From contig NZ_WSRO01000002.1 of the NCBI RefSeq assembly GCF_009769735.1, positions 7,923,001 to 7,987,000 on the forward strand: a stretch of DNA of 64,000 bases, read 5' to 3'. Below are positions 16,774 to 25,005 of this stretch, piece by piece. Position 1 is the stretch's first letter. The number at the start of each line of letters is the position of its first letter. The translations under genes and the position numbers were made by a program. The notes beneath the pieces were generated by a model. It was not told where the DNA came from. It did no database searches and worked only from the letters and a program-made list of their open reading frames with translations. This DNA is from Streptomyces sp. BA2 (GTDB taxonomy: Bacteria > Actinomycetota > Actinomycetes > Streptomycetales > Streptomycetaceae).

Positions 16774-17825
16774 CGAGGCTCATCCCCTCGCCGGTCGTCG
16801 TGGACATCCGGCCGGGGGCGCTCAACGACCTGGCCGGTGTCCTCGCGGACCAGCGGATCTGCTCGTCCACCGGCAAGCTCGCCATCGCGATCAGCGGCGG
16901 CTCCGGCGCGGTGCTCCGTCAGCGGCTCGAACCGCAGCTGCCCACCGCCGAGTGGTTCGAGGTGGGCGGTGGCACGCTCGATGACGCCATCAAGCTCGCC
17001 GACGCCATCAAGAAGGGCCGCTACGACGCGGTCGTGGGCCTCGGCGGCGGCAAGATCATCGACTGTGCCAAGTTCGCCGCCGCGCGGGTCGGCGCGCCGC
17101 TGGTCGCCGTCGCGACGAACCTGTCGCACGACGGCCTGTGCTCGCCGGTCGCCACGCTCGACAACGACGCGGGCCGCGGTTCGTACGGAGTGCCGAACCC
17201 CATCGCGGTCGTCATCGACCTCGACGTGATCCGTGAGGCCCCCGTACGGTTCGTGCGCTCCGGCATCGGCGACGCCCTGTCCAACATCTCCGCGATCGCG
17301 GACTGGGAGCTCGCCGCCCGTGAGCGCGGCGAGGACATCGACGGCCTCGCGGCCGCGATGGCGCGCCAGGCGGGCGAAGCGGTCCTGCGTCACCCCGGCG
17401 GCGTCGGCGACGACGCCTTCCTTCAGGTCCTCGCGGAGGGGCTGGTCCTCACCGGCATCGCGATGTCCGTGTCGGGCGACTCCCGCCCGGCGTCCGGCGC
17501 CTGCCACGAGATCAACCACGCCTTCGACCTCCTCTTCCCCAAGCGCGCCGCAAGCCACGGCGAGCAGTGCGGCCTGGGCGCGGCCTTCGCGATGTTCCTT
17601 CGTGGAGCGCGCGAGGAGTCGCTGTACATGGTGGAGGTGCTGCGCAGGCACGGCCTCCCCGTGACGCCGGAGGAGATCGGCTTCACCGTGGACGAGTTCG
17701 TCCAGGTCGTGGAGTACGCCCCGCAGACGCGCCCCGGGCGCTACACGATCCTCGAGCACCTCAATCTGAATTCCGACCAGATCAAGGACGCATACGCCGA
17801 CTATGCCAAGGCCATCGGTAGCTGA
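16761..17825 (+). CDS. Glycerol-1-phosphate dehydrogenase-like iron-containing alcohol dehydrogenase family enzyme
   Basis: This 354-residue cytoplasmic dehydrogenase belongs to the branch of the iron-containing/DHQ-like fold that includes archaeal G1P dehydrogenase and Bacillus AraM. Evidence is VVGLGGGKIID (cofactor loop, residues 91-101), the hallmark LSHDGLCSP (121-129), and likely metal ligands D171 (GIGDALSNI), H249 (SGACHEINH) and H266 (SHGEQ). The expected reaction is reduction of dihydroxyacetone phosphate to sn-glycerol 1-phosphate, the stereoisomer typical of Archaea; a related ketose phosphate is possible. The GTG start at 16761 overlaps the nucleotidyltransferase gene by 13 bases. 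No geranylgeranylglyceryl phosphate synthase is in the window, so a polymer or head-group role is more likely than ether lipids. Confidence 0.85.
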   Translation: MPVLTRLIPSPVVVDIRPGALNDLAGVLADQRICSSTGKLAIAISGGSGAVLRQRLEPQLPTAEWFEVGGGTLDDAIKLADAIKKGRYDAVVGLGGGKIIDCAKFAAARVGAPLVAVATNLSHDGLCSPVATLDNDAGRGSYGVPNPIAVVIDLDVIREAPVRFVRSGIGDALSNISAIADWELAARERGEDIDGLAAAMARQAGEAVLRHPGGVGDDAFLQVLAEGLVLTGIAMSVSGDSRPASGACHEINHAFDLLFPKRAASHGEQCGLGAAFAMFLRGAREESLYMVEVLRRHGLPVTPEEIGFTVDEFVQVVEYAPQTRPGRYTILEHLNLNSDQIKDAYADYAKAIGS

Positions 17826-18582
17826 ACTCCGCCCCGTCGTTCACCCCGCAGGGGTGAAGGACCGGCGCAGCGGTGAGCACTGGGCGGGACGCCTGTACAT
17901 GCGAGAGATCTCGCTGCGCTGCGACCGCTACCTGGTGAACACCAGGATCACGCCCAACCAGCTCACGTATCTGATGACCGTGGCCGGCGCCCTCGCCGCC
18001 CCGGCGCTTCTGGTGCCGGGGATCACGGGAGCCGTGCTCGGTGTGATCATGGTCCAGCTGTATCTCCTGCTCGACTGCGTCGACGGCGAGATCGCACGCT
18101 GGCGCAAGCAGTACTCCATGGCCGGGGTCTACCTGGACCGTGTCGCCGCCTACCTGTGCGACGCCGCGGTCCTCGTCGGCTTCGGCCTGCGCGCCGCCGA
18201 CCTGTGGGGCTCGGGCCGCATCGACTGGCTGTGGGCCTTCCTCGGCACGCTCGCCGCGCTCGGCGCCATCCTGATCAAGGCGGAGACCGACCTCGTCGGT
18301 GTCGCCCGTCACCAGCAGGGCCTGGCCCCGGTCAAGGAGTCGGCTTCCGAGCCGCGCTCCTCCGGCATGGCCCTGGCCCGCAGGGCAGCGGGCGCGCTCA
18401 AGTTCCACCGGCTCGTGCTCGGCATCGAGGCGTCCCTGTTGATCCTGGTCCTCGCGATCGTGGACTCGGTACGGGGCGACCTGCTCTTCTCGCGGATCGG
18501 CGTCGCCGTACTCGCGGGTATCGCACTCCTCCAGACCCTGCTGCACCTCGTGTCCATCCTCGCTTCCAGCAGGCTGAAGTGA
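17803..18582 (+). CDS. CDP-alcohol phosphatidyltransferase-family protein lacking the last motif Asp
   Basis: This 259-residue membrane protein has several helices and the CDP-alcohol phosphotransferase motif at D91-x2-D94-G95-x2-A98-R99-x8-G108-x3-D112. The fourth Asp, normally four residues further, is Ala116 (LDRVAAYL). That Asp acts as the general base in characterised enzymes, so this protein may use another base, have an unusual acceptor, or work together with the intact paralogue at 14228. It overlaps the dehydrogenase gene by 23 bases and the glycosyltransferase gene by GTGA, which argues for tight co-expression. Confidence 0.86.
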   Translation: MPRPSVAELRPVVHPAGVKDRRSGEHWAGRLYMREISLRCDRYLVNTRITPNQLTYLMTVAGALAAPALLVPGITGAVLGVIMVQLYLLLDCVDGEIARWRKQYSMAGVYLDRVAAYLCDAAVLVGFGLRAADLWGSGRIDWLWAFLGTLAALGAILIKAETDLVGVARHQQGLAPVKESASEPRSSGMALARRAAGALKFHRLVLGIEASLLILVLAIVDSVRGDLLFSRIGVAVLAGIALLQTLLHLVSILASSRLK

Positions 18583-19475
18583 GTGCGGCGGGGAGCCGGC
18601 CCCTGAAGGTCGGCGCGGTCATCATCACCATGGGCAACCGGCCGCAGGAGCTGCGCGCCCTGCTCGACTCGGTCGCCAAGCAGGACGGCGACCCGGTGGA
18701 GGTGGTGGTCGTCGGCAACGGCGCTCCCGTGCCCGAGGTCCCCGATGGCGTACGCACCGTCGAGCTGCCCGAGAACCTCGGCATCCCGGGCGGCCGCAAC
18801 GTCGGCATCGAGGCCTTCGGCCCCGGCGGCACCGACGTCGACGTACTCCTCTTCCTCGACGACGACGGCCTCCTGGCCAACACGGACACGGCCCAGCTGT
18901 GCCGCGAGGCCTTCGCCGCCGACCCGAAGCTCGGCATCATCAGCTTCCGCATCGCCGACCCGGACACCGGCGAGACCCAGCGCCGCCACGTCCCGCGCCT
19001 GCGCGCGGCCGACCCGATGCGCTCCTCGCGCGTGACGACCTTCCTCGGCGGCGCCAACGCCGTCCGTACGCAGGTCATGGCCGAGGTCGGCGGTCTTCCC
19101 GACGAGTTCTTCTACGCCCACGAGGAGACCGACCTCGCCTGGCGTGCCCTGAACGCGGGCTGGATGATCGACTACCGCGCCGACATGGTGCTCTTCCACC
19201 CCACGACCGCCCCCTCGCGGCACGCGGTCTACCACCGGATGGTCGCGCGCAACCGAGTCTGGCTGGCCCGCCGGAATCTGCCCGCGCTCCTGGTCCCGGT
19301 CTACCTCGGGGTGTGGATGCTCCTGACCCTGGCCAGGAAGCCCTCGGGCCCCGCGCTCAAGGCCTGGTTCGGCGGGTTCAAGGAGGGCTGGACGACGCCC
19401 TGCGGACCTCGCAAACCGATGAAGTGGCGTACGGTGTGGCGCCTGACCCGACTGGGCCGACCTCCTGTCATCTGA
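18579..19475 (+). CDS. Family 2 glycosyltransferase
   Basis: This 298-residue GT-A glycosyltransferase is probably peripheral on the inner face of the membrane. The N-terminal VGAVIITMGNRPQELRALLDSV is the nucleotide-sugar fold start. LLFLDDDGLL (DDD at residues 94-96) is the metal-binding motif, and HEETDLAWRALNAGW holds the catalytic-base ED-type motif. The C-terminal third has one amphipathic or transmembrane stretch (LLVPVYLGVWMLLTLA) and a basic end. The GTG start overlaps the previous stop. In this operon it would add sugar to the phospho-polyol product; the donor could be the UDP-sugar made by GalE. Confidence 0.9.
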   Translation: MSAAGSRPLKVGAVIITMGNRPQELRALLDSVAKQDGDPVEVVVVGNGAPVPEVPDGVRTVELPENLGIPGGRNVGIEAFGPGGTDVDVLLFLDDDGLLANTDTAQLCREAFAADPKLGIISFRIADPDTGETQRRHVPRLRAADPMRSSRVTTFLGGANAVRTQVMAEVGGLPDEFFYAHEETDLAWRALNAGWMIDYRADMVLFHPTTAPSRHAVYHRMVARNRVWLARRNLPALLVPVYLGVWMLLTLARKPSGPALKAWFGGFKEGWTTPCGPRKPMKWRTVWRLTRLGRPPVI

Positions 19476-19570
19476 CAAGCTCGGGTCTGAGAACATCTGG
19501 GCCATACCCCGGTCCCTGGCCCACGCCTACGCCCGACCGGCTGCGCATCTGAAGACGAAAGTTTCCACTC

Positions 19571-20515
19571 GTGAGTGAGACAACGCATGACGGCGGAGTC
19601 ACGGTGACAGCATCTCCGTCGACTCCGTCGCCCGATGACGGGCTCTCCCGGGCCGATCTCGCCGCCAAGTACGGTCTGACCGTCAGCGGCGCACGGCCCG
19701 GACTTTTCGAGTACGTCCACCAGCTCTGGGGACGGCGCCACTTCATCCTCGCCTTCTCGCAGGCGAAGCTGACCGCCCAGTACAGCCAGGCCAAGCTCGG
19801 CCAGCTGTGGCAGGTGGCGACGCCGCTCCTGAACGCGCTCGTCTACTTCCTGATCTTCGGTCTGATCCTGGAAGCGGACCGGGGTTTCGAGCGCGAGGTC
19901 TACATCCCGTTCCTGGTCACCGGTGTCTTCGTCTTCACCTTCACGCAGTCCTCGGTGATGGCGGGTGTCCGGGCGATCGCGGGCAACCTCGGCCTGGTGC
20001 GTGCGCTGCACTTCCCGCGGGCCTCGCTGCCGATCTCGTTCTCGCTGCAGCAGCTCCAGCAGCTGCTGTTCTCGATGATCGTGCTCTTCGTGATCACGAT
20101 CGGCTTCGGCAGCTACCCCAAGCTGTCGTGGCTCCTCATCGTCCCGGCCCTGGCCCTGCAGTTCCTGTTCAACACCGGCCTCGCGATGATCATGGCAAGG
20201 CTCGGCAGCAAGACCCCCGACCTCGCGCAGCTGATGCCGTTCGTGATGCGTACGTGGATGTACGCGTCCGGCGTGATGTTCTCCATCCCGGTCATGCTCG
20301 AGGGCAAGCCGGCGTGGATCGCCGACATCCTGCAGTGGAACCCGGCGGCCATCTACATGGACCTGATGCGTTTCGCGCTGATCGACGGGTACGGCCTGGA
20401 CTACCTCCCGTTGGGTTACTGGACCTGGGCGATCGCCGCGGGCTGGGCCCTGCTGGTCGCCGTCGGCGGCTTCGTGTACTTTTGGAAGGCTGAGGAGCGC
20501 TACGGCCGTGGCTGA
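19571..20515 (+). CDS. ABC exporter permease, TagG/Wzm-like
   Basis: This 314-residue membrane subunit of an ABC-2 type exporter has six hydrophobic helices starting around LWQVATPLLNALVYFLIFGLIL. The N-terminal cytoplasmic part carries the conserved FEYVHQLWGRRHFI and QYSQAKLGQLWQV, as in permeases for teichoic acid, O-antigen and other envelope polysaccharides. It pairs with the ATPase gene that overlaps its 3' end by 8 bases. The 95-base gap before it is the longest inside this gene set and may hold an internal promoter, though I see no clear one. The cargo is presumably the lipid-linked product of the upstream enzymes. Confidence 0.92.
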   Translation: MSETTHDGGVTVTASPSTPSPDDGLSRADLAAKYGLTVSGARPGLFEYVHQLWGRRHFILAFSQAKLTAQYSQAKLGQLWQVATPLLNALVYFLIFGLILEADRGFEREVYIPFLVTGVFVFTFTQSSVMAGVRAIAGNLGLVRALHFPRASLPISFSLQQLQQLLFSMIVLFVITIGFGSYPKLSWLLIVPALALQFLFNTGLAMIMARLGSKTPDLAQLMPFVMRTWMYASGVMFSIPVMLEGKPAWIADILQWNPAAIYMDLMRFALIDGYGLDYLPLGYWTWAIAAGWALLVAVGGFVYFWKAEERYGRG

Positions 20516-21293
20516 CGACACAGGCGTCGACAAGACGCACATCCCCACCGTCATCGCCGACGAGCTGCACATCGTCTACCGCGTGAACGGCGCGAAGACG
20601 GGCAAGGGCAGCGCCACCTCCGCACTGAGCCGCATCATCAGGCGCGGCGAGGAGCGGGGCGTACGCAAGGTGCACGCCGTGCGCGGCGTCAGCTTCACCT
20701 CCTACCGCGGCGAGGCCATCGGCCTGATCGGCTCGAACGGCTCCGGCAAGTCGACCCTGCTCCGTGCCATCGCGGGCCTGCTCCCGGCCGAGAAGGGCAA
20801 GGTCTACACCGACGGCCAGCCCTCGCTGCTCGGCGTGAACGCGGCCCTGATGAACGACCTGACGGGCGAGCGCAACGTCATACTCGGCGGGCTCGCGATG
20901 GGCATGACACGCGAGCAGATCAGGGAGCGCTACCAGGAGATCGTCGATTTCTCGGGCATCAACGAGAAGGGCGACTTCATCACCCTGCCGATGCGCACCT
21001 ACTCGTCGGGCATGGCGGCCCGCCTGCGCTTCTCCATCGCGGCCGCCAAGGACCACGACGTACTGATGATCGACGAGGCGCTCGCGACGGGCGACCGGAA
21101 GTTCCAGAAGCGCTCCGAGGCCCGCATCCGCGAGCTCCGCAAGGAGGCCGGCACGGTCTTCCTCGTCAGCCACAACAACAAGTCCATCCGTGACACCTGT
21201 GACCGCGTGCTGTGGCTGGAACGCGGTGAGCTGCGCATGGACGGGCCGACCGACGAGGTCATCAAGGAGTACGAGAAGTTCACGGGCAAATAG
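20508..21293 (+). CDS. ABC exporter ATP-binding protein, TagH/Wzt-like
   Basis: This 261-residue ATPase partners the permease just upstream. Walker A GSNGSGKST is at residues 75-83. The signature is the polysaccharide-export form SSGMAARLRFS, Walker B is DVLMIDEAL, and SHNNKS replaces the usual H-loop context. The protein lacks the long C-terminal carbohydrate-binding domain of Wzt and ends soon after the cassette, so cargo recognition must rest elsewhere. An insert of about 20 residues near position 30-50, rich in Lys and Arg, precedes the core. It is the last gene of the phospho-polyol set and is followed by a strong terminator. Confidence 0.93.
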   Translation: MADDTGVDKTHIPTVIADELHIVYRVNGAKTGKGSATSALSRIIRRGEERGVRKVHAVRGVSFTSYRGEAIGLIGSNGSGKSTLLRAIAGLLPAEKGKVYTDGQPSLLGVNAALMNDLTGERNVILGGLAMGMTREQIRERYQEIVDFSGINEKGDFITLPMRTYSSGMAARLRFSIAAAKDHDVLMIDEALATGDRKFQKRSEARIRELRKEAGTVFLVSHNNKSIRDTCDRVLWLERGELRMDGPTDEVIKEYEKFTGK

Positions 21294-21317
21294 CCCCGCC
21301 GTACGCCCGGACGCGCC

Positions 21318-21350
21318 AGGGCCCCGCCGGAGTCAACCCGGCGGGGCCCT
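21318..21350 (+). terminator. 13-bp perfect GC hairpin after the ABC exporter
   Basis: Left arm AGGGCCCCGCCGG (21318-21330), 7-base loop, exact complement at 21338-21350. It begins 25 bases after the ATPase stop and separates the exporter operon from the hopanoid operon. Confidence 0.88.
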
Positions 21351-21619
21351 GCCGCGTCCTGCTTCCTCGACTGCCCCTTTGGTTGCCTCAAGTCCCTTGG
21401 GCCCAGGGAAGTTTGACGCCAATCGGTGTGTTGTTGTGATGCGTGGAACACCCCGACGATGCATGCCGCGTTGTACAACGTAAGCTGTACCGGTGCTGAT
21501 TCGCGGCAAGTGGGGCGATATCGCGCGGCGCCCAGGCTCATGGCACGGTCCGCCTCGCGGCGGGCCGGGCGGCGTGTCCGAAATGGGATGTATTGGGTCG
21601 GCAGTGTAGAACGGGAGAT
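21351..21619 (+). promoter_or_regulatory. Upstream region of the hopanoid operon with a 12-bp palindrome
   Basis: This gene-free stretch should hold the main hopanoid promoter. The perfect palindrome CGTTGTACAACG lies at 21469-21480, about 140 bases before hpnC. A possible ECF-type pair, GGAAC (21445-21449) and CGTT (21469-21472), has 19 bases between, slightly long. One TTGCCTC (21383-21389) matches the half-site seen before the XRE-cupin gene. None of these is proven, and I see no convincing vegetative promoter. Confidence 0.4.
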
Positions 21620-22525
21620 GTGACGGCAATGGCTACGGATGATCTCCAGCTGCGCGACGCATCCGCCGTCCTCGCGAAGGCCGCGGACGAGAACTTCCCC
21701 GTGGCGCCCTTCTTCCTGCCCCGCGCCTGGCGCGACGACCTCATGGCCGTGTACGGCTACGCCCGCCTCGTCGACGACATCGGCGACGGCGACCTGGCCC
21801 CCGGCGGCGCCGACGCCCGCTACCTCGGTGTGGACCCCGAGGCCGCGGATGACAGGCTCGCCCTTCTTGACGCCTTCGAGGCCGACCTGCACCGCGTCTT
21901 CGACTCCACTCCGCGGCACCCGCTGATGCGGGCCCTCCAGCCCACCGTGCGCCGCTGTCGCCTCACCCCCGAACCCTTCCTCGGCCTGATCGAGGCCAAC
22001 CGCCAGGACCAGCTCGTCGCGCGCTACGAGACCTACGACGACCTTCTGGCCTACTGCGAGCTGTCCGCGAACCCCGTGGGCCGCCTCGTCCTCGGCATCA
22101 CCGGCACCGCGACGCCGGAGCGGATCCGCCGCTCGGACGCGGTGTGCACCGCCCTCCAGATCGTCGAGCACCTCCAGGACGTCGCCGAGGACCTTGGCCA
22201 GGGCCGCATCTACCTGCCCGCCGAGGACATGAAGCGCTTCCATGTCCAGGAGCGGGATCTGGCCGCACCGACAGCAGGCGCGTCGGTGCGCGCACTGGTT
22301 GCATATGAAGCAGAACGCGCCCGCTGCCTCCTGAATGAAGGCACCCCCCTGGTGGGTAGCGTCCACGGCAGGCTGAAGGTGCTGCTTGCAGGTTTCGTGG
22401 CTGGGGGGAGGGCGGCGGTCTCCGCGATCGTCGCCGCCGGATACGACGTACTTCCTGGACCGCCGAAGCCCACCAAACCGCGTTTGCTGCGCGAGGTGGG
22501 GGCGGTCCTGCGAGGAGAGGGGTGA
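21620..22525 (+). CDS. hpnC: Squalene synthase-like HpnC
   Basis: This enzyme of about 301 residues belongs to the trans-isoprenyl diphosphate head-to-head synthase family. HpnC, HpnD and HpnE together make squalene; HpnC converts presqualene diphosphate to hydroxysqualene. The first Asp-rich motif is VDDIGD (residues 51-56) within YGYARLVDDIGDGD, and the second is LQDVAEDLGQGRIYLP. The GTG at 21620 gives VTAMATDD; ATG at 21629, which has a GGGAG site 11 bases before it, is equally possible. The gene overlaps hpnD by GTGA. It opens the hopanoid operon. Confidence 0.93.
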   Translation: MTAMATDDLQLRDASAVLAKAADENFPVAPFFLPRAWRDDLMAVYGYARLVDDIGDGDLAPGGADARYLGVDPEAADDRLALLDAFEADLHRVFDSTPRHPLMRALQPTVRRCRLTPEPFLGLIEANRQDQLVARYETYDDLLAYCELSANPVGRLVLGITGTATPERIRRSDAVCTALQIVEHLQDVAEDLGQGRIYLPAEDMKRFHVQERDLAAPTAGASVRALVAYEAERARCLLNEGTPLVGSVHGRLKVLLAGFVAGGRAAVSAIVAAGYDVLPGPPKPTKPRLLREVGAVLRGEG

Positions 22526-23472
22526 GCCGGACCGTGGAGTCAGGCCCGAACGTGTCCGCGCCGGTACTCGCCGCATACAGCTACTGCGAGGCCGTCACAG
22601 GGCAGCAGGCACGCAATTTCGCGTACGGCATCAGGCTGCTTCCGCTGCCCAAGCGCCGCGCGATGTCGGCGCTCTACGCCCTCTCGCGGCGCGTGGACGA
22701 CATCGGCGACGGCGCGCTCGCGCCGGACGTCAAGGCCGACCGCCTCGACGAGACCCGGGCCCTCCTTGCCCGGATCCGCGCGGGCAAGGTGGACGAGGAC
22801 GACACCGACCCGGTGGCCGTGGCACTCGCGCACGCCGCGACACGCTTCCCCATCCCGCTCGGCGGGCTCGACGAGCTGATCGACGGGGTCCTGATGGACG
22901 TCCGCGGTGAGACGTACGAGACGTGGGAGGACCTGAAGGTCTACTGCCGGTGCGTGGCGGGAGCCATCGGGCGGCTCTCGCTCGGCGTGTTCGGTACGGA
23001 ACGGGGAGCGCTCAATGCCGAGCGCGCGCCGGAGTATGCCGACACGCTCGGCCTCGCGCTCCAACTCACCAACATCCTCCGTGACGTCCGCGAGGACGCG
23101 CAGGGCGGCCGTACGTACCTGCCCGCCGACGATCTCGCCAAGTTCGGCTGCTCCGCCGGGTTCTCGGGCTCACAGCCGCCCGCTGGTTCCGACTTCGCCG
23201 GGCTCGTGCACTTCGAGGTGCGCAGGGCGCGGGCGCTGTTCGCCGAGGGGTACCGCCTGCTTCCCATGCTCGACCGGCGCAGCGGGGCCTGTGTCGCCGC
23301 CATGGCGGGCATCTACCGGCGGCTTCTCGACCGCATCGAGCGGGAGCCGGAGGCGGTCCTGCGTGGCCGTGTCTCGCTGCCGGGCCGCGAAAAGGCGTAT
23401 GTCGCCGTGCGCGGTCTCTCCGGGCTCGATGCGCGCACCATCTCCCGACAGACCGTCAGGAGGCGTACTTGA
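22522..23472 (+). CDS. hpnD: Presqualene diphosphate synthase HpnD
   Basis: This 316-residue head-to-head prenyl synthase condenses two farnesyl diphosphates to presqualene diphosphate. Motifs are RRVDDIGDGAL near residue 55 and LTNILRDVREDAQGGRTYLP around residues 190-210, both with the diphosphate-binding Asp residues intact. The C-terminus ends with the basic ISRQTVRRRT. The start overlaps the hpnC stop, and its own stop TGA overlaps the ATG of a 37-codon microgene, so translation is probably coupled through the whole hpnC-hpnD-hpnE stretch. Confidence 0.95.
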   Translation: MSRTVESGPNVSAPVLAAYSYCEAVTGQQARNFAYGIRLLPLPKRRAMSALYALSRRVDDIGDGALAPDVKADRLDETRALLARIRAGKVDEDDTDPVAVALAHAATRFPIPLGGLDELIDGVLMDVRGETYETWEDLKVYCRCVAGAIGRLSLGVFGTERGALNAERAPEYADTLGLALQLTNILRDVREDAQGGRTYLPADDLAKFGCSAGFSGSQPPAGSDFAGLVHFEVRRARALFAEGYRLLPMLDRRSGACVAAMAGIYRRLLDRIEREPEAVLRGRVSLPGREKAYVAVRGLSGLDARTISRQTVRRRT

Positions 23473-23585
23473 TGGGCATCCGCGGCGAATGCGGTGAACG
23501 TAGGGCAGCCCCCTGCAACCGGCGGGCAACCCTCCGGTCCGCCCCGGCGTCCCAGACTGCAACCGCCGAGGGGGAAAGAGCATGA
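23472..23585 (+). CDS. 37-residue microprotein between hpnD and hpnE (DUF6380-like)
   Basis: This is a short reading frame whose ATG overlaps the hpnD stop (TGATG) and whose stop overlaps the hpnE start (ATGA). It begins MGIRGECGERRAAPC and has a central RRATLRSAPASQTAT that resembles the DUF6380 small proteins of Streptomyces hopanoid operons, as I recall them. Two Cys and a high Arg content are visible; there is no signal peptide or membrane helix. The exact nesting at both ends suggests it is translated, at least as a coupling device between HpnD and HpnE. Function is unknown. Confidence 0.6.
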   Translation: MGIRGECGERRAAPCNRRATLRSAPASQTATAEGERA

Positions 23586-24994
23586 GCGACGACGGCAAGC
23601 GATCGGCCGCGGATGCCGACGACAACGCGGGCCGGGGGGCCGCCGTGGTGGTCGGCGGCGGCCTCGCCGGAATCACCGCGGCGCTGTCCCTCGCCGACGC
23701 GGGGCTGCGCGTGACGCTGCTCGAAGGGCGGCCGCGCCTCGGTGGGCTCGCGTTCTCCTTCAAGCGCGGCGACCTGACCGTGGACAACGGCCAGCACGTC
23801 TATCTGCGCTGCTGCACCGCCTACCGATGGTTCCTGGACCGCGTCGACGGAGCGGCCCTCGCACCGTTGCAGGAACGTCTCGACGTGCCCGTGCTCGACG
23901 CCGACCGGAACCGGCTCGGCCGACTTCGCCGCACCGCGCTGCCCGTCCCGCTGCACCTGGCGGCGAGCCTCGCCACGTACCCGCATCTGTCGCTCGCGGA
24001 GCGCGCCAACGTGGGGCGCGCCGCGCTCGCCCTCAAAGGGCTCGACCCGGCCGACCCCAAGCTGGACGGCCAGGATTTCGGCAGCTGGCTCGCCGCACGC
24101 GGTCAGTCGGCGCGAGCCGTCGAGGCCCTGTGGGACCTCGTCGGTGTGGCCACGCTCAACGCCGTCGCGGGGGACTCCTCGCTGGGGCTCGCCGCGATGG
24201 TCTTCAAGACCGGGCTGCTCTCCGAACCGGGCGCCGCCGACATCGGCTGGGCGCACGTGCCCCTCGGTGATCTCCATGACACCCTCGCCCGCAAGGCGCT
24301 CGACTCCGCGGGCGTACGAACCGAACTGAGGACACGCGTCACCTCTATCTCCCGTACGGGGAACGGCGGTTGGAAGGTCGAAGTTCCCGGTGAGGAGATC
24401 GAGGCGGAGACCGTCGTGCTCGCCGTGCCGCAGCACGAGACCCACGACCTGCTCCCGGACGGCGCCCTGGACGAGCCCGACCGGCTGCTCGACATCGACA
24501 CCGCGCCGATCCTCAACATCCACGTCGTCTACGACCGCAAGGTGCTCAAGCGGCCCTTCTTCGCGGCCATCGGCTCACCGGTGCAGTGGGTCTTCGACCG
24601 GACCGACGCCTCCGGGCTCACCGAGGGCCAGTACATCGCGCTGTCCCAGTCCGCCGCCCAGGACGAGATCGACGCCCCCGTCGCCGCGCTGCGCGAGCGC
24701 TATCTGCCGGAGCTGGAGCGGCTGCTGCCGGCCGCGCACGGCGCCGAAGTACGGGACTTCTTCGTGACCCGGGAGCGCACCGCGACGTTCGCGCCGACTC
24801 CCGGTGTGGGCCGGCTGCGGCCCGGTGCTCGCACCAAGGCCCCCGGCCTGTACCTGGCCGGGGCGTGGACCGCCACCGGGTGGCCCGCGACCATGGAGAG
24901 CGCCGTCCGCAGTGGCATCAGCGCCGCCGGGGCCGCTCTCTCCGCACTCGACCGCCCACGTGATCACCTCTTCAGCGTCGAGGAGGCCGCGTGA
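23582..24994 (+). CDS. hpnE: Hydroxysqualene dehydroxylase HpnE
   Basis: This 470-residue FAD-dependent amine-oxidase-fold enzyme reduces hydroxysqualene to squalene, completing the HpnCDE route. The N-terminal dinucleotide motif VVVGGGLAGITAALSLADAG (about residues 22-41) follows a short hydrophilic lead. LLEGRPRLGGLAFSF binds the flavin, and the C-terminal GLYLAGAWTATGWPATMESAVRSG is the second FAD contact. ATG at 23582 lies 6 bases after GGGGGAAAGAG. Its stop overlaps the GTG of an upstream-extended frame of the next gene, but the real start of that gene is probably 75 bases later. Confidence 0.95.
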   Translation: MSDDGKRSAADADDNAGRGAAVVVGGGLAGITAALSLADAGLRVTLLEGRPRLGGLAFSFKRGDLTVDNGQHVYLRCCTAYRWFLDRVDGAALAPLQERLDVPVLDADRNRLGRLRRTALPVPLHLAASLATYPHLSLAERANVGRAALALKGLDPADPKLDGQDFGSWLAARGQSARAVEALWDLVGVATLNAVAGDSSLGLAAMVFKTGLLSEPGAADIGWAHVPLGDLHDTLARKALDSAGVRTELRTRVTSISRTGNGGWKVEVPGEEIEAETVVLAVPQHETHDLLPDGALDEPDRLLDIDTAPILNIHVVYDRKVLKRPFFAAIGSPVQWVFDRTDASGLTEGQYIALSQSAAQDEIDAPVAALRERYLPELERLLPAAHGAEVRDFFVTRERTATFAPTPGVGRLRPGARTKAPGLYLAGAWTATGWPATMESAVRSGISAAGAALSALDRPRDHLFSVEEAA

Positions 24995-25005
24995 AGCCAG
25001 CCCTT

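Noticed and set aside
21383-21389. A TTGCCTC half-site upstream of hpnC as an XRE-cupin target
   Set aside because: It is a single 7-mer without a partner, expected by chance; noted only in the region description.
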